From Bacteroides sp. (GTDB taxonomy: Bacteria > Bacteroidota > Bacteroidia > Bacteroidales > Bacteroidaceae): DNA of 64,000 nt. The stretch is taken from contig DXLO01000007.1 of NCBI GenBank assembly GCA_019414665.1, forward strand, positions 16,057-80,056. Reading direction: 5' to 3'. Each line of letters begins with the position of its first letter. Position 1 is the first letter of the stretch. The translations under genes and the position numbers were made by a program. This document shows positions 7,848-16,136 of this stretch, piece by piece. The notes under the pieces were generated by a model. That model searched no databases. It was not told where the DNA came from and saw only the letters and a program-made list of their open reading frames with translations.

Positions 7848-8899
7848 TGCCTTTTTTCTGCTGCTTTCCGATACCAGAACAAAGCTTTTTCCATATCCGG
7901 TGTACCTGTCCATCCTTCCTCGTAGGCTTGTCCGATACGATAAAGCGCATAGATATCTTCCGATTTTCTATATGCCTCGAAAGCCAGAGGAAGAGATGAC
8001 GGCAGCTCGCCGCACCCTTTTCTGTATAAATCTCCCAAATTAGTAGGGGCATACAAATGGTCTCCCTGAAGATAAGCCTGCTTGAACCAATACTCTGCCT
8101 TCAGTCCGTCGCGTCCAACACCGATACCTTCCTGATAAATGGTTCCCAAATCATTCAAAACGACTCCTGCAACTTCCCTGCCCGACTGATAGTCTTCACC
8201 CAGTTTAAGCAGCATCTCCGTATCTTCACGAGAATAACTTTCCCACGTTTCCGCTCCGTCAATTTGCCACGATTTCACCCTGCCTATCGATATATGCTGG
8301 GGAACGTCAACTTCCGTTTCCAGGTCTTCCCGATTACGGTCTTCTTCCAGTTCTGCATCTGTCGCCTGAGGAAGCAAGCCATTTCTCATGATATACTGTA
8401 TGTAGCCATAAATCCGCGGAGTTGAAGAATGCAGATTAACCCCATATTGTGCCAGCAAGTCTAAGGAAATATATCCTACACCCTCCAACGGAAATCCCAC
8501 ATAATAGCGGGGAAACACAGACAAGGCGGACTTTAACATAGCGACCTCTTCCCCGATGGAGTCTTCAATCCAGGACTCATCGTATACACGATAAGCTGTT
8601 CGACCTGCCGATTCGGGAATAGCCAATGATTCATGATTGAGATGCTGACATAAGCAATCGGCCAGATATGGAAAGAATTTATAATCGCTATAAGAAGCAA
8701 GTCCGTCTATCATAACTTCATATTCATCCGGACCTTCTGCTATGACAAACAAAGTAGTGGAAATCCCCGGACGGCTGAAATAGTAATAAGAACGTTCTTC
8801 ATCATACCCTTCAAACTCAAAACGCACAGGAACATCCAGTTCATGCAAAAAAGCATCCAGATTCAACCTTTCCGACGAATGTATACAGACCGATCTCAT
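7778..8899 (-). CDS. Sel1-like repeat protein
   Basis: A 373-residue soluble protein without signal peptide. The C-terminal third contains three Sel1-type TPR repeats, seen in LGTIYQEGIGVGRDGLKAEY, LGDLYRKGCG...AFEAYRKS and IGQAYEEGWTG...ALFWYRKAA. The N-terminal 190 residues, with many Tyr/Phe and acidic residues, are not recognised. Sel1 repeats usually mediate protein-protein contacts. The start codon overlaps the stop of the AI-2E family gene (ATGA, 8896-8899), so translation is likely coupled. The 3' end overlaps the MATE gene by 70 bases. Function unknown. Confidence 0.85.
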   Translation of the reverse strand: MRSVCIHSSERLNLDAFLHELDVPVRFEFEGYDEERSYYYFSRPGISTTLFVIAEGPDEYEVMIDGLASYSDYKFFPYLADCLCQHLNHESLAIPESAGRTAYRVYDESWIEDSIGEEVAMLKSALSVFPRYYVGFPLEGVGYISLDLLAQYGVNLHSSTPRIYGYIQYIMRNGLLPQATDAELEEDRNREDLETEVDVPQHISIGRVKSWQIDGAETWESYSREDTEMLLKLGEDYQSGREVAGVVLNDLGTIYQEGIGVGRDGLKAEYWFKQAYLQGDHLYAPTNLGDLYRKGCGELPSSLPLAFEAYRKSEDIYALYRIGQAYEEGWTGTPDMEKALFWYRKAAEKRHHLAVRRLEELSNSACMMPRNAR

Positions 8900-9912
8900 G
8901 CTTTTTCTTCCTCCTCAGTACCATCCAACAGATATTCTTTTCGGAACATATCGAGGAACAACAAAAACAAAGAAACCAGCAACGGACCAAAAATAATTCC
9001 CATAAAGCCAAAAATAGGCAGTCCGGCAACTACACCAAAAATCGTAATGAGCGGATGGATGTTTGCCATTTTCTTCTGAAGGAGAAAACGGATCAGATTA
9101 TCACACTGGGAAATTATAATACCTCCATATCCCAAAAGGATAAGCGCATTGATCCATTCGCCCATTATCAGGAAGTAAATGGATACGGGAATCCAGATTA
9201 AGGCAGTACCTACCAATGGAATAATAGAAGCAAAGGCTGTAAGCAAAGCTGTCAGATAAGGATTGGGAGCATCACATAATAAATATCCTCCTAACGAAAT
9301 AATTCCTTGTATAACAGCCAGCAATGGTATACCTATCGCATTAGAACGAACCATCAGCTGAATTTTATTCAACACTTCACGCTTATTGCTTTCTTCAAAG
9401 GGCATGATCGTAGATACATAATGTTCCATTTTCCGACCTTCCCAAAGCATGAAAAACATCAACATAATAGCAACAGCCAAGTTTACAATAAGATCACTTA
9501 CACCTGTCATGATTTTCTGGCCAATAGACGATGCCTGTACAACCATAAATGACAAACTTTTCTCCGACAGCAAATCGAATCCCGTACGTTCTTCGATGAT
9601 GTCAATAACCTGATGAGCCGGCTGGATAATGGCCTGAGTATCGAAATGCATTCCTGAAATCTGACTTACAATAGCCCAACTGAACAGCGACACCGGAATC
9701 AGAATAAAAAGTGTAACGCCGATAGTTATCATCCACACAGCCAGCAAAGGTTTTATCTTCGTCTGAAGCCAGTTGGAAAAGTTACGCAACAAAATATATA
9801 AAGTAAATCCTCCTAATATCCCGTTCATAAAAGGCTGAGCCTGACGAAATAACAATATTCCTAACCCTATGATGAAAATAATTAGAGAATATTTCCAGTA
9901 TTGTTCTTTCAT
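8896..9912 (-). CDS. AI-2E family transporter (PerM/YdiK-like membrane protein)
   Basis: A 338-residue polytopic membrane protein of the AI-2E exporter superfamily (PF01594 type). It has seven to eight hydrophobic segments, a large soluble insertion after the third, and the conserved C-terminal part with SIIPLVGTALIWIPVSIYF and FGFMGIIFGPLL. Some members export autoinducer-2 and others are Na+/H+ antiporters, so the substrate here is open. It is the first gene of a two-gene unit with the Sel1 protein, which it overlaps by 4 bases. Promoter box at 9964-9971. Confidence 0.9.
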   Translation of the reverse strand: MKEQYWKYSLIIFIIGLGILLFRQAQPFMNGILGGFTLYILLRNFSNWLQTKIKPLLAVWMITIGVTLFILIPVSLFSWAIVSQISGMHFDTQAIIQPAHQVIDIIEERTGFDLLSEKSLSFMVVQASSIGQKIMTGVSDLIVNLAVAIMLMFFMLWEGRKMEHYVSTIMPFEESNKREVLNKIQLMVRSNAIGIPLLAVIQGIISLGGYLLCDAPNPYLTALLTAFASIIPLVGTALIWIPVSIYFLIMGEWINALILLGYGGIIISQCDNLIRFLLQKKMANIHPLITIFGVVAGLPIFGFMGIIFGPLLVSLFLLFLDMFRKEYLLDGTEEEEKA

Positions 9913-9963
9913 ACCTAATAAGTTCCGTTTTTAGTTTGTAATAAATATATTGTATGCTTGGGG

Positions 9964-9971
9964 CAAAGTTA
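9964..9971 (-). promoter_or_regulatory. Promoter -7 box of the AI-2E family gene
   Basis: Reads TAACTTTG on the minus strand, matching TAnnTTTG, 52 bases before the ATG at 9912. Confidence 0.6.
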
Positions 9972-10162
9972 CGGAAATATACTTATCAGCAAGTGATTTA
10001 CAATTGAATTTTCAATGAAAAATTACCGGAAATTAATATTCTGAGAGCCTTGTTACTTTATCTGCTTAATTCCAACAAAATCCCTGTAATAAATTATACC
10101 TAGTACGATTTTCAAATCATGAAACAACTTTAAACAAACAAGAGTGATACCATGAACAAAAA

Positions 10163-10224
10163 GGTCGTTTATGGTAACCGTCATATATACTTCCCAGCAT
10201 AAAACAAACGTCCCATAAACGACC
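10163..10224 (-). terminator. Inverted repeat, likely terminator of the PUL transcript
   Basis: A perfect 12-bp inverted repeat, GGTCGTTTATGG (10163-10174) and CCATAAACGACC (10213-10224), with a 38-base loop. Read in the PUL direction the second arm is followed by TTTTTGTT, so it looks like an intrinsic terminator 80-140 bases past the last GH20 stop. The long loop is unusual. Confidence 0.6.
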
Positions 10225-10304
10225 CGGCATTGACAATCAACATATAGTCAAATGCCTCAACCACTTAAAAAATACCTAATACCTAGATATTTTTTTCAAC
10301 ATTT

Positions 10305-12638
10305 TTATTCTAATCCAACTTCATCGACAAAAATGAAAGCAGGTCGGCCGCTTCCCCAATGCCATGAAGGAATCTTATATTCCGGCTTCGCTATAATCTT
10401 AATATAACGCGCACTTACTGTATCAAAGTCCACTTCATGTTTGTAAATACCATTTTTATCTTTTGATGTGACAGCCGGATAATCGACAGTCTTTAATTCT
10501 TTATAGATTTTACCATCGGCAGATGACAATACAGAAATACTTCTTACGTCCAGGATTTCTTCACCAATCTCTACATAAGTACGTACCCAAGCTTTATGGA
10601 CAGAGGTTTCTTGTTTCAAATCGACAACCAGCTCCATGTCATTTTTGTAAAATGCAATCCACCTGCCAGTTCTGTAGTTAGGTGTTCCACTCAAACCATC
10701 AACCAACGTATATTCACCATTATATTTATACTTTTCATTGATTGGTTGTAATAATATCAGCGGTTTGGCAGTAGCCTTGTTAAAATCGATCTTTTCTGTA
10801 AGTACGGCACTCTTAGCATTACGACGTATCGTAACAGCCTTTAAGACACAGCTTTCTTTTAAAGCGAGCGTATCAGTATATTGCTGAGATTTTTCTGTAG
10901 GTTCACTACCATCAAGCGTATAATAAATAGGAGAATCTCCTATAGCTGATAAAACGACCTTTATGGAATTATCTGTATAATCAGTAATATACTCAGCCTT
11001 GACATTGAAAACATGCTTGGCATAATTATATCCGTTATCATCATACACTGATATCAGTTTAGGCAGACGCTGCAAGAAATTATCGTAGTTTTTCTTTTCC
11101 GGAAGAGTCCACTGAACTTCTGACAAAGCAGCCAGACGAGGTAATTCCATATATTCCAACTGACTATAAGTAGGAATATATTCGGTCCATAAGTTAGCTT
11201 GCACACCGATAATATGAGCAGCCTCTTCTGGTGTCAGACTCTTATCTACCGGTTCGTAGCTATATACTCTTTCTACAGATACATATCCTCCGATAGCCAA
11301 AGGCTCATTCTCTGTATCTATCGTCTGATAATAATCAAAATACAGATGCGAAGCTGGAGTCATGATAGCGTCATTACCCATCTTGGCAGCCTCAATGCCA
11401 CCTTCGCTGCCTCTCCATGACATAACTGTAGCTGTAGGACTCAAGCCACCTTCCAGAATTTCATCCCAACCTATAATTTTACGTCCTTTTTCATTCAGGA
11501 ACTTCTCTGCATATCCAATAATATAAGACTGCAATTTCTGTTCGGCCGTATGTTTAGCATCAGACTTAATTCCCAAAGCCTTAATACGTGCCTGACATTT
11601 CGGACATTTCTGCCAACGTACCTTTGGGCACTCATCTCCTCCTACATGAATATACTCAGAGGGAAAAACTTCAACAATTTCGCCCAAAACATCTTCTATG
11701 AATTTAAGCGTTTCATCATTACCTGCACACAGGACATCCTCAGATACTCCCCACTGCTGCCATACTTCATACGGTCCACCCGTACATCCCAGATAAGGAT
11801 AGGCAGCTAAAGCAGCTTGCATGTGTCCTGGCAAATCAATTTCCGGAATGACTGTTATAAATCTTTCCTGAGCATATTTTACAATATCACGGGCTTCATC
11901 CTGAGTATAAAACCCTCCATATTCTACATTATCATATTCTCCCGAATTACGTCCTATAACAGTCTTTGCACGTTTAGAGCCAATAGTCGTAAGTTCCGGA
12001 CGTTTCTTTATTTCAATTCTCCATCCCTGATCGTCAGTAAGATGCCAATGTAATCTGTTTATATTATGCAAGGCAAGCATATCTATAAAACGCTTAATAG
12101 AATCTGCCGGAAAGAAATGACGCGAAACATCCAAATGCACTCCACGATATGAAAAACGCGGAAAGTCATTTATCTCTACTGCCGGATACACTACATTTCC
12201 ATGTTCTGTATCAGCCATAGCCTTACGCAAAGTCTGAATCCCATAAAATACTCCTGCTGCTGAAGCACCTTGTATGCTAATATTGTTATCACCAACAACC
12301 AGGCGATATGCTTCCGGGTTCTTATCATCCAGTCCGGTTGACAAAACAATTGCATTCTTCTCTACTTTCTTATCTGTAACGTCCAGTTTCTTGCCTGTCT
12401 GTCCAGCTATATACTCAGACAAAAACTCAGCATTACGTTTCATAGCCTCATCACCTTCAGGATATACAATAGAAGTCGTACCTGCTAGTTCAAAACCCTT
12501 ATCCGATGAGATTTTTTCAACATGCTGTGGTAAAGGAATAATATCAAAATCGGCCTGAACAGTCTTCTCACTCGTACACGAATAAAAAATACTTCCCCAT
12601 ACCAAAAGAACTAATCCCGTAATTATATTCTTCTTCAT
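10305..12638 (-). CDS. GH20 beta-N-acetylhexosaminidase lipoprotein (third of the PUL)
   Basis: A 777-residue exo-hexosaminidase that should release terminal beta-GlcNAc or GalNAc by substrate-assisted catalysis. Order: signal peptide with lipobox Cys21 (FYSC); GH20b N-terminal domain to about 150; GH20 barrel with HLTDDQGWRIEIKK and the catalytic Asp-Glu in HVGGDECPK; an Fn3-associated segment (YTLDGSEPTEKS); and a C-terminal F5/8-type C (discoidin) domain. I start at the ATG at 12638; the frame extends 12 codons more but the signal peptide begins here. Residues after Cys21 (TSEK) lack an acidic surface-export signal, so a periplasmic location is likely. It is a close paralogue of the enzyme at 23026-25365. 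It lies last in the PUL, behind a terminator-like hairpin. Confidence 0.92.
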   Translation of the reverse strand: MKKNIITGLVLLVWGSIFYSCTSEKTVQADFDIIPLPQHVEKISSDKGFELAGTTSIVYPEGDEAMKRNAEFLSEYIAGQTGKKLDVTDKKVEKNAIVLSTGLDDKNPEAYRLVVGDNNISIQGASAAGVFYGIQTLRKAMADTEHGNVVYPAVEINDFPRFSYRGVHLDVSRHFFPADSIKRFIDMLALHNINRLHWHLTDDQGWRIEIKKRPELTTIGSKRAKTVIGRNSGEYDNVEYGGFYTQDEARDIVKYAQERFITVIPEIDLPGHMQAALAAYPYLGCTGGPYEVWQQWGVSEDVLCAGNDETLKFIEDVLGEIVEVFPSEYIHVGGDECPKVRWQKCPKCQARIKALGIKSDAKHTAEQKLQSYIIGYAEKFLNEKGRKIIGWDEILEGGLSPTATVMSWRGSEGGIEAAKMGNDAIMTPASHLYFDYYQTIDTENEPLAIGGYVSVERVYSYEPVDKSLTPEEAAHIIGVQANLWTEYIPTYSQLEYMELPRLAALSEVQWTLPEKKNYDNFLQRLPKLISVYDDNGYNYAKHVFNVKAEYITDYTDNSIKVVLSAIGDSPIYYTLDGSEPTEKSQQYTDTLALKESCVLKAVTIRRNAKSAVLTEKIDFNKATAKPLILLQPINEKYKYNGEYTLVDGLSGTPNYRTGRWIAFYKNDMELVVDLKQETSVHKAWVRTYVEIGEEILDVRSISVLSSADGKIYKELKTVDYPAVTSKDKNGIYKHEVDFDTVSARYIKIIAKPEYKIPSWHWGSGRPAFIFVDEVGLE

Positions 12639-12658
12639 ACAGAACTTTATTAAAAAAA

Positions 12659-12701
12659 TTAAGAGCAAACTCAATATAATACATAAAAAGTCTGCTCTTA
12701 A
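12659..12701 (-). terminator. Terminator-like hairpin inside the PUL operon
   Basis: A 13-bp stem with one mismatch: 12659-12671 (TTAAGAGCAAACT) pairs with 12689-12701 (AGTCTGCTCTTAA). In the direction of transcription it is followed by seven T residues, and the ATG of the last GH20 lies about 20 bases further on. It should cause partial termination before that gene. Confidence 0.6.
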
Positions 12702-12742
12702 ATAACTTAATGTGTAACTAAAAAATAAATGCAGCTATAATA

Positions 12743-13687
12743 TTAGTTCGCAGTATAGATATAGAATTTTGTAATATCTACTCTAGACGGAACCTCAATC
12801 ATCTGATACTTCAAGTAACGAGTTGCAACTGTGTATTTAAATGCAATATCATGATAAGCACCTGATGTTGCAACTTGTCCCATAGATTTCCAAGAAGAAC
12901 CGTTTTCCGAAGTAAAGATTTCAACTTTAGTCGGACAATAGCCTCCTCCCCAGTGAGAAGTCTGAATACCTGTAACATTCTTTACTTCTTTTAGATCGAC
13001 AGTAAGCCAGAATGGAGTACCATTAGTAGCAACATCACCACCTCCTTTACCATTCACAGAATTAGCAGCTGCATTCTCTACTCCATCCATAAAAGTAAAT
13101 ACCCAATTAGTGATATCTGTATTCAAAGTACTATTTTCCGGAGCCTTTCCAAAGAATAATAAATCTTCTTCTCTTTCTTCCTTCTTTTGAATCTTTACAG
13201 AAAGTGACTTATGCAAATCAGAAAGAACAACATCCGAAGCAACTGACTCAATTCCTGCTACATTAATATTTAATGTATATTCAGCAGCTTCTGAAACAGA
13301 AGCAATATCCGACCAATCTGTGATAGATATAGAAACTGGTTCTGATTTTGTACTACCAGCTTTTATCACAGCTTTATTTGACGACATTGTTATTTTTTCT
13401 GAACTAATTCCTTCACATGTAGCACTTATATCTACCGTAATATCATTACTAGCCGCTTTCTGTATAGTAGCCATCACATCCATAGCCACTGTACCCTCAA
13501 TCTCCTTTCCTGTAAAATGGTCCAAAGTTACAGTTTGTATAGGCTTCAGATAATTCGTCGGCAACAGAGAAACATATGTCATATTCCATTCATTTACCGC
13601 ATTCTCATCATCATCACTACATGAAGAAAACGGAATGATGCAGCTCGAAATAGCCGCAACTAATATATATCGTAAAAACTTTTTCAT
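12743..13687 (-). CDS. DUF1735-type lipoprotein with F5/8-type C domain, glycan-binding
   Basis: A 314-residue surface lipoprotein. Signal peptide with Cys23 (PFSSC) is followed by SDDDENA, an acidic run like the Bacteroidetes lipoprotein export signal for the cell surface. Residues about 30-165 have the beta-rich DUF1735/BT_3987-N-like pattern (YVSLLPTNYLKP...). Residues about 190-314 form a discoidin/F5/8-type C domain ending in RYLKYQMIEVPSRVDITKFYIY. It should bind glycan for the SusCD importer. It follows the LamG lipoprotein with 68 bases between, a gap that holds a hairpin. No catalytic residues are seen. The exact ligand is unknown. Confidence 0.82.
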   Translation of the reverse strand: MKKFLRYILVAAISSCIIPFSSCSDDDENAVNEWNMTYVSLLPTNYLKPIQTVTLDHFTGKEIEGTVAMDVMATIQKAASNDITVDISATCEGISSEKITMSSNKAVIKAGSTKSEPVSISITDWSDIASVSEAAEYTLNINVAGIESVASDVVLSDLHKSLSVKIQKKEEREEDLLFFGKAPENSTLNTDITNWVFTFMDGVENAAANSVNGKGGGDVATNGTPFWLTVDLKEVKNVTGIQTSHWGGGYCPTKVEIFTSENGSSWKSMGQVATSGAYHDIAFKYTVATRYLKYQMIEVPSRVDITKFYIYTAN

Positions 13688-13704
13688 ATTATTAAGATTC
13701 TTTT

Positions 13705-13740
13705 CAAAGGTACTATCCTCTAAATCGGGATAGCACCTTT
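13705..13740 (-). promoter_or_regulatory. Intercistronic hairpin overlapping a possible internal promoter box
   Basis: Arms AAAGGTACTATCC (13706-13718) and GGATAGCACCTTT (13728-13740) form a 13-bp stem with one mismatch. There is no T-run after it, so it is more likely a processing or stability element than a terminator. Its last bases on the minus strand (13705-13712) read TACCTTTG, so an internal promoter for the F5/8-type C lipoprotein is also possible. Confidence 0.45.
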
Positions 13741-13755
13741 ATGTTAACAAAATAA

Positions 13756-14958
13756 TTATTCAGGCCATGCTGTAGATTCATCTGTAGATAAAATATCGTG
13801 AACCCAAACAAAATCTTTAGAAGTAGTTAAAGAATGATTATGTCCTGTAGCATCAACAAAGTTCTTACCTTCTCCTTCATTCAAGCGCCAGTATGCTTCC
13901 AATCCTTCAGAACTTGGACTAACCTGTACCATACTATTCTGAATCTGAACGGCAGAACGTGCAACAGACCAGATACGAGCTTCACTTACTAAGATCTTAC
14001 AGCTTCCCCACCAGCCACTTTGGTTACCATCACCATCGGTAAACCAATTTATACTAGTAAATGTTCTACAAGGATCTGAGCAAGCTAATGTACCACTATC
14101 TACACCGTTAACATAAATCTTATAGTTCATACCATCAAATGTCACAGCCAAATGCTGCCATTTGTTAACTTCAAAATGATGACTTGGGTTAACATAACCA
14201 TTATGCAACTGAATCTGAACTTGAGAATGCAAAGGATGATCAGGATTTTCAGCATTCGGGTCTTCGAAACGTAACAAAATCATTCTACCTTGTCCATCAC
14301 TTGTTGAGAAGACTGCACGGTTACGATTATCTGTATCACTCACCTGGAAACGTACTTCAATGGTATACTGAGCATAAGTTTCCGGATTATCAATATAGCT
14401 CTGTGAGAATAGTTTTGCACCTCCAACAAACATTGGGGCAGAAAAACGAATAGTACTTTCTGCTAGAATAACAAAGCTACCAGTATTATCCATTGCAGGC
14501 AAAGCTCCATCTTTGGCAACCAAACGTAAAGGTAAAGCGTAAGACTCGCCCGATTTCATCATTTCATCAGAGAAAGCTTCCAAAGTAATTTCTGTTTCCT
14601 CTGCATTGTACTCACCAGCTTTAACCAATATATCTTCCGGCAATATATACTGACCTTCAGGCAAGGTAATGTAACTTGTTCCATTCTGTCTATTAAACTC
14701 ATCCAGAACAGAAGGATCTACAACTAATTTATAATGATTATCAGTAGTTGACAAATCACTCAAATGTATGTTCAAGGTTGTTTTACTTTCACCATCTACA
14801 CTGACATTAACCTTCGAACTAGTACCAGACAATGCTTCTTTAATAAATGCATGAGTATCTAATACATCATATTCAGCATTATCGCAAGATGTAAAAGCTC
14901 CCAATCCAGCAATAACAGCTGAAAGAAGCCATATTTTTATATAATTTTTCCGTTTCAT
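13756..14958 (-). CDS. DUF1735 lipoprotein with LamG/concanavalin A-like domain
   Basis: A 400-residue lipoprotein (Cys25 in AFTSC, followed by DNAEYD, acidic). Residues about 30-165 are a DUF1735 domain with the typical phrase VVDPSVLDEFNRQNGTSYITLPEGQY. Residues about 175-390 are a LamG-like jelly roll (YTIEVRFQVSD..., WQHLAVTFDGMNYKIYVNGV, then ARIWSVARSAVQIQ and LEAYWRLNEGEGKNFVDATG). The arrangement matches the DUF1735-LamG protein found beside GH18 enzymes in N-glycan loci such as the B. thetaiotaomicron BT_3983-BT_3994 region. It should capture glycan at the surface; LamG folds can also be enzymes, but I see no catalytic pair. It lies 12 bases behind the GH18 gene. Confidence 0.87.
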   Translation of the reverse strand: MKRKNYIKIWLLSAVIAGLGAFTSCDNAEYDVLDTHAFIKEALSGTSSKVNVSVDGESKTTLNIHLSDLSTTDNHYKLVVDPSVLDEFNRQNGTSYITLPEGQYILPEDILVKAGEYNAEETEITLEAFSDEMMKSGESYALPLRLVAKDGALPAMDNTGSFVILAESTIRFSAPMFVGGAKLFSQSYIDNPETYAQYTIEVRFQVSDTDNRNRAVFSTSDGQGRMILLRFEDPNAENPDHPLHSQVQIQLHNGYVNPSHHFEVNKWQHLAVTFDGMNYKIYVNGVDSGTLACSDPCRTFTSINWFTDGDGNQSGWWGSCKILVSEARIWSVARSAVQIQNSMVQVSPSSEGLEAYWRLNEGEGKNFVDATGHNHSLTTSKDFVWVHDILSTDESTAWPE

Positions 14959-14970
14959 AAATTATTTCTC

Positions 14971-16110
14971 TTATTTTTTTAATAATGTGTGACTAGAAGG
15001 ATTCATTATCTGAATAGCATTTCGCATATTCTTATATTCAGGATTTGTTCCAAATTCAGCCTCCATACGATAAGCTCCGACTCCTGCTTTCTGGAAACCG
15101 TTACGTGGAACCCAACGAGCCATGCCTTCTAATGACTTCATTTTATTTCCATAACTATCAGTAAAATCATATCCACCATTCATGGCAATATCTACTGCTT
15201 CAAAATTTTCAGTCATTATAGTCATATTAGTAACCTTCTCTTCACCTAATTCTTCGCCAAATGTAGAAATCAGAGCAGGTCCCCAAACATTTCCGTCAAT
15301 CAAACGACCATTCAAATTACCATCCCCAGAGCAACTATAAGCCTGAATAATGAAATAATCGAAATAATGTCCAATTTCCGGTCTGTCTGTTATTCTCTGA
15401 GGCTCTCCGTCTATAACCAACAGCTTTCCTGTTCCAGATTTAGGTCCAAAGTACTTACCTAATTCATCTACAAAAATGAAAAAGTTATTATTATCACTCT
15501 GTTTGACAATATTACCATGATAAGGTCCAGCAACTGGCTCATAGTCAATATCAAACCCATCATATCCATACTTATTCAAGGTATCAGCTACAGCTCTGGC
15601 ATACGTACGGATTGCATTTTCTACAGCTTCTGCATTACTTTCATCTTCAGGCCATCCCCAAAATTCATTAATAGCATCCTGTTCACTGGCATATCCATTT
15701 TCTTCCCAGTTGGCAGTAACAGATTTAGGAGTCATACCTTTGCCAATATTATCTATAATAGAGCAATATATGATTTTAGTACCTTTTACCTGCTGTACAA
15801 ACTGCATATCTCGTTTTTGAGCATCAGATAAATCCAAACCATTATCCCAAATAGATACAATATCCATACTATCCGGAATACCAGCTAAAGATGTTTTCAT
15901 AAAAGCACCTTCAGCATTCCATCCACTATACCATCCGAAAGCAACCTGATGATCAGTCTGCTTATACGCTCTTAATGCAGCATAATATTCTTCAGATGTA
16001 ATTTCTTCAGGAAAGCTCTCTGCTTCGGTTTCTGTCCAATCGCTACAGCTTGCTACAAAAGGAGCGGCTAAGGAAAGTAACAATGCGTATATATAATATC
16101 TCTTTTTCAT
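14971..16110 (-). CDS. GH18 endo-beta-N-acetylglucosaminidase lipoprotein
   Basis: A 379-residue GH18 enzyme of the endo-beta-N-acetylglucosaminidase (EndoF/EndoH/BT_3987-like) group, which cuts between the two core GlcNAc residues of N-glycans. The full catalytic motif DGFDIDYE is present (residues 184-191; Glu191 is the acid), and FDYFIIQAYS supplies the later conserved Tyr. So it should be active, unlike the motif-deficient GH18-like binding proteins found in some PULs. Lipobox Cys22 (VASC) is followed by SDWTETEAE, acidic, which suggests surface display. It follows the SusD gene by 26 bases. Chitinase activity is an alternative, but the neighbours favour N-glycans. Confidence 0.88.
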   Translation of the reverse strand: MKKRYYIYALLLSLAAPFVASCSDWTETEAESFPEEITSEEYYAALRAYKQTDHQVAFGWYSGWNAEGAFMKTSLAGIPDSMDIVSIWDNGLDLSDAQKRDMQFVQQVKGTKIIYCSIIDNIGKGMTPKSVTANWEENGYASEQDAINEFWGWPEDESNAEAVENAIRTYARAVADTLNKYGYDGFDIDYEPVAGPYHGNIVKQSDNNNFFIFVDELGKYFGPKSGTGKLLVIDGEPQRITDRPEIGHYFDYFIIQAYSCSGDGNLNGRLIDGNVWGPALISTFGEELGEEKVTNMTIMTENFEAVDIAMNGGYDFTDSYGNKMKSLEGMARWVPRNGFQKAGVGAYRMEAEFGTNPEYKNMRNAIQIMNPSSHTLLKK

Positions 16111-16136
16111 AGATTATTTCTTTTTTGAATATTCAA

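Larger units (their letters stand above)
9913..10304. other. Intergenic region: AI-2E promoter and PUL terminator
   Basis: 392 bases without a gene. It holds the promoter of the AI-2E family gene (9964-9971) and, near the right side, the long-looped inverted repeat that probably ends the PUL transcript (10163-10224). I see no convincing small ORF between. Confidence 0.7.

Noticed and set aside
10163..10224. Inverted repeat considered as an invertible-promoter (phase variation) site
   Set aside because: The arms are only 38 bases apart, too little for an invertible promoter, there is no recombinase gene nearby, and the T-run on the PUL strand fits a terminator.
14971..16110. GH18 protein considered as an inactive surface glycan-binding protein
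   Set aside because: The DxxDxDxE motif is complete with the catalytic Glu191, so it should be an enzyme.
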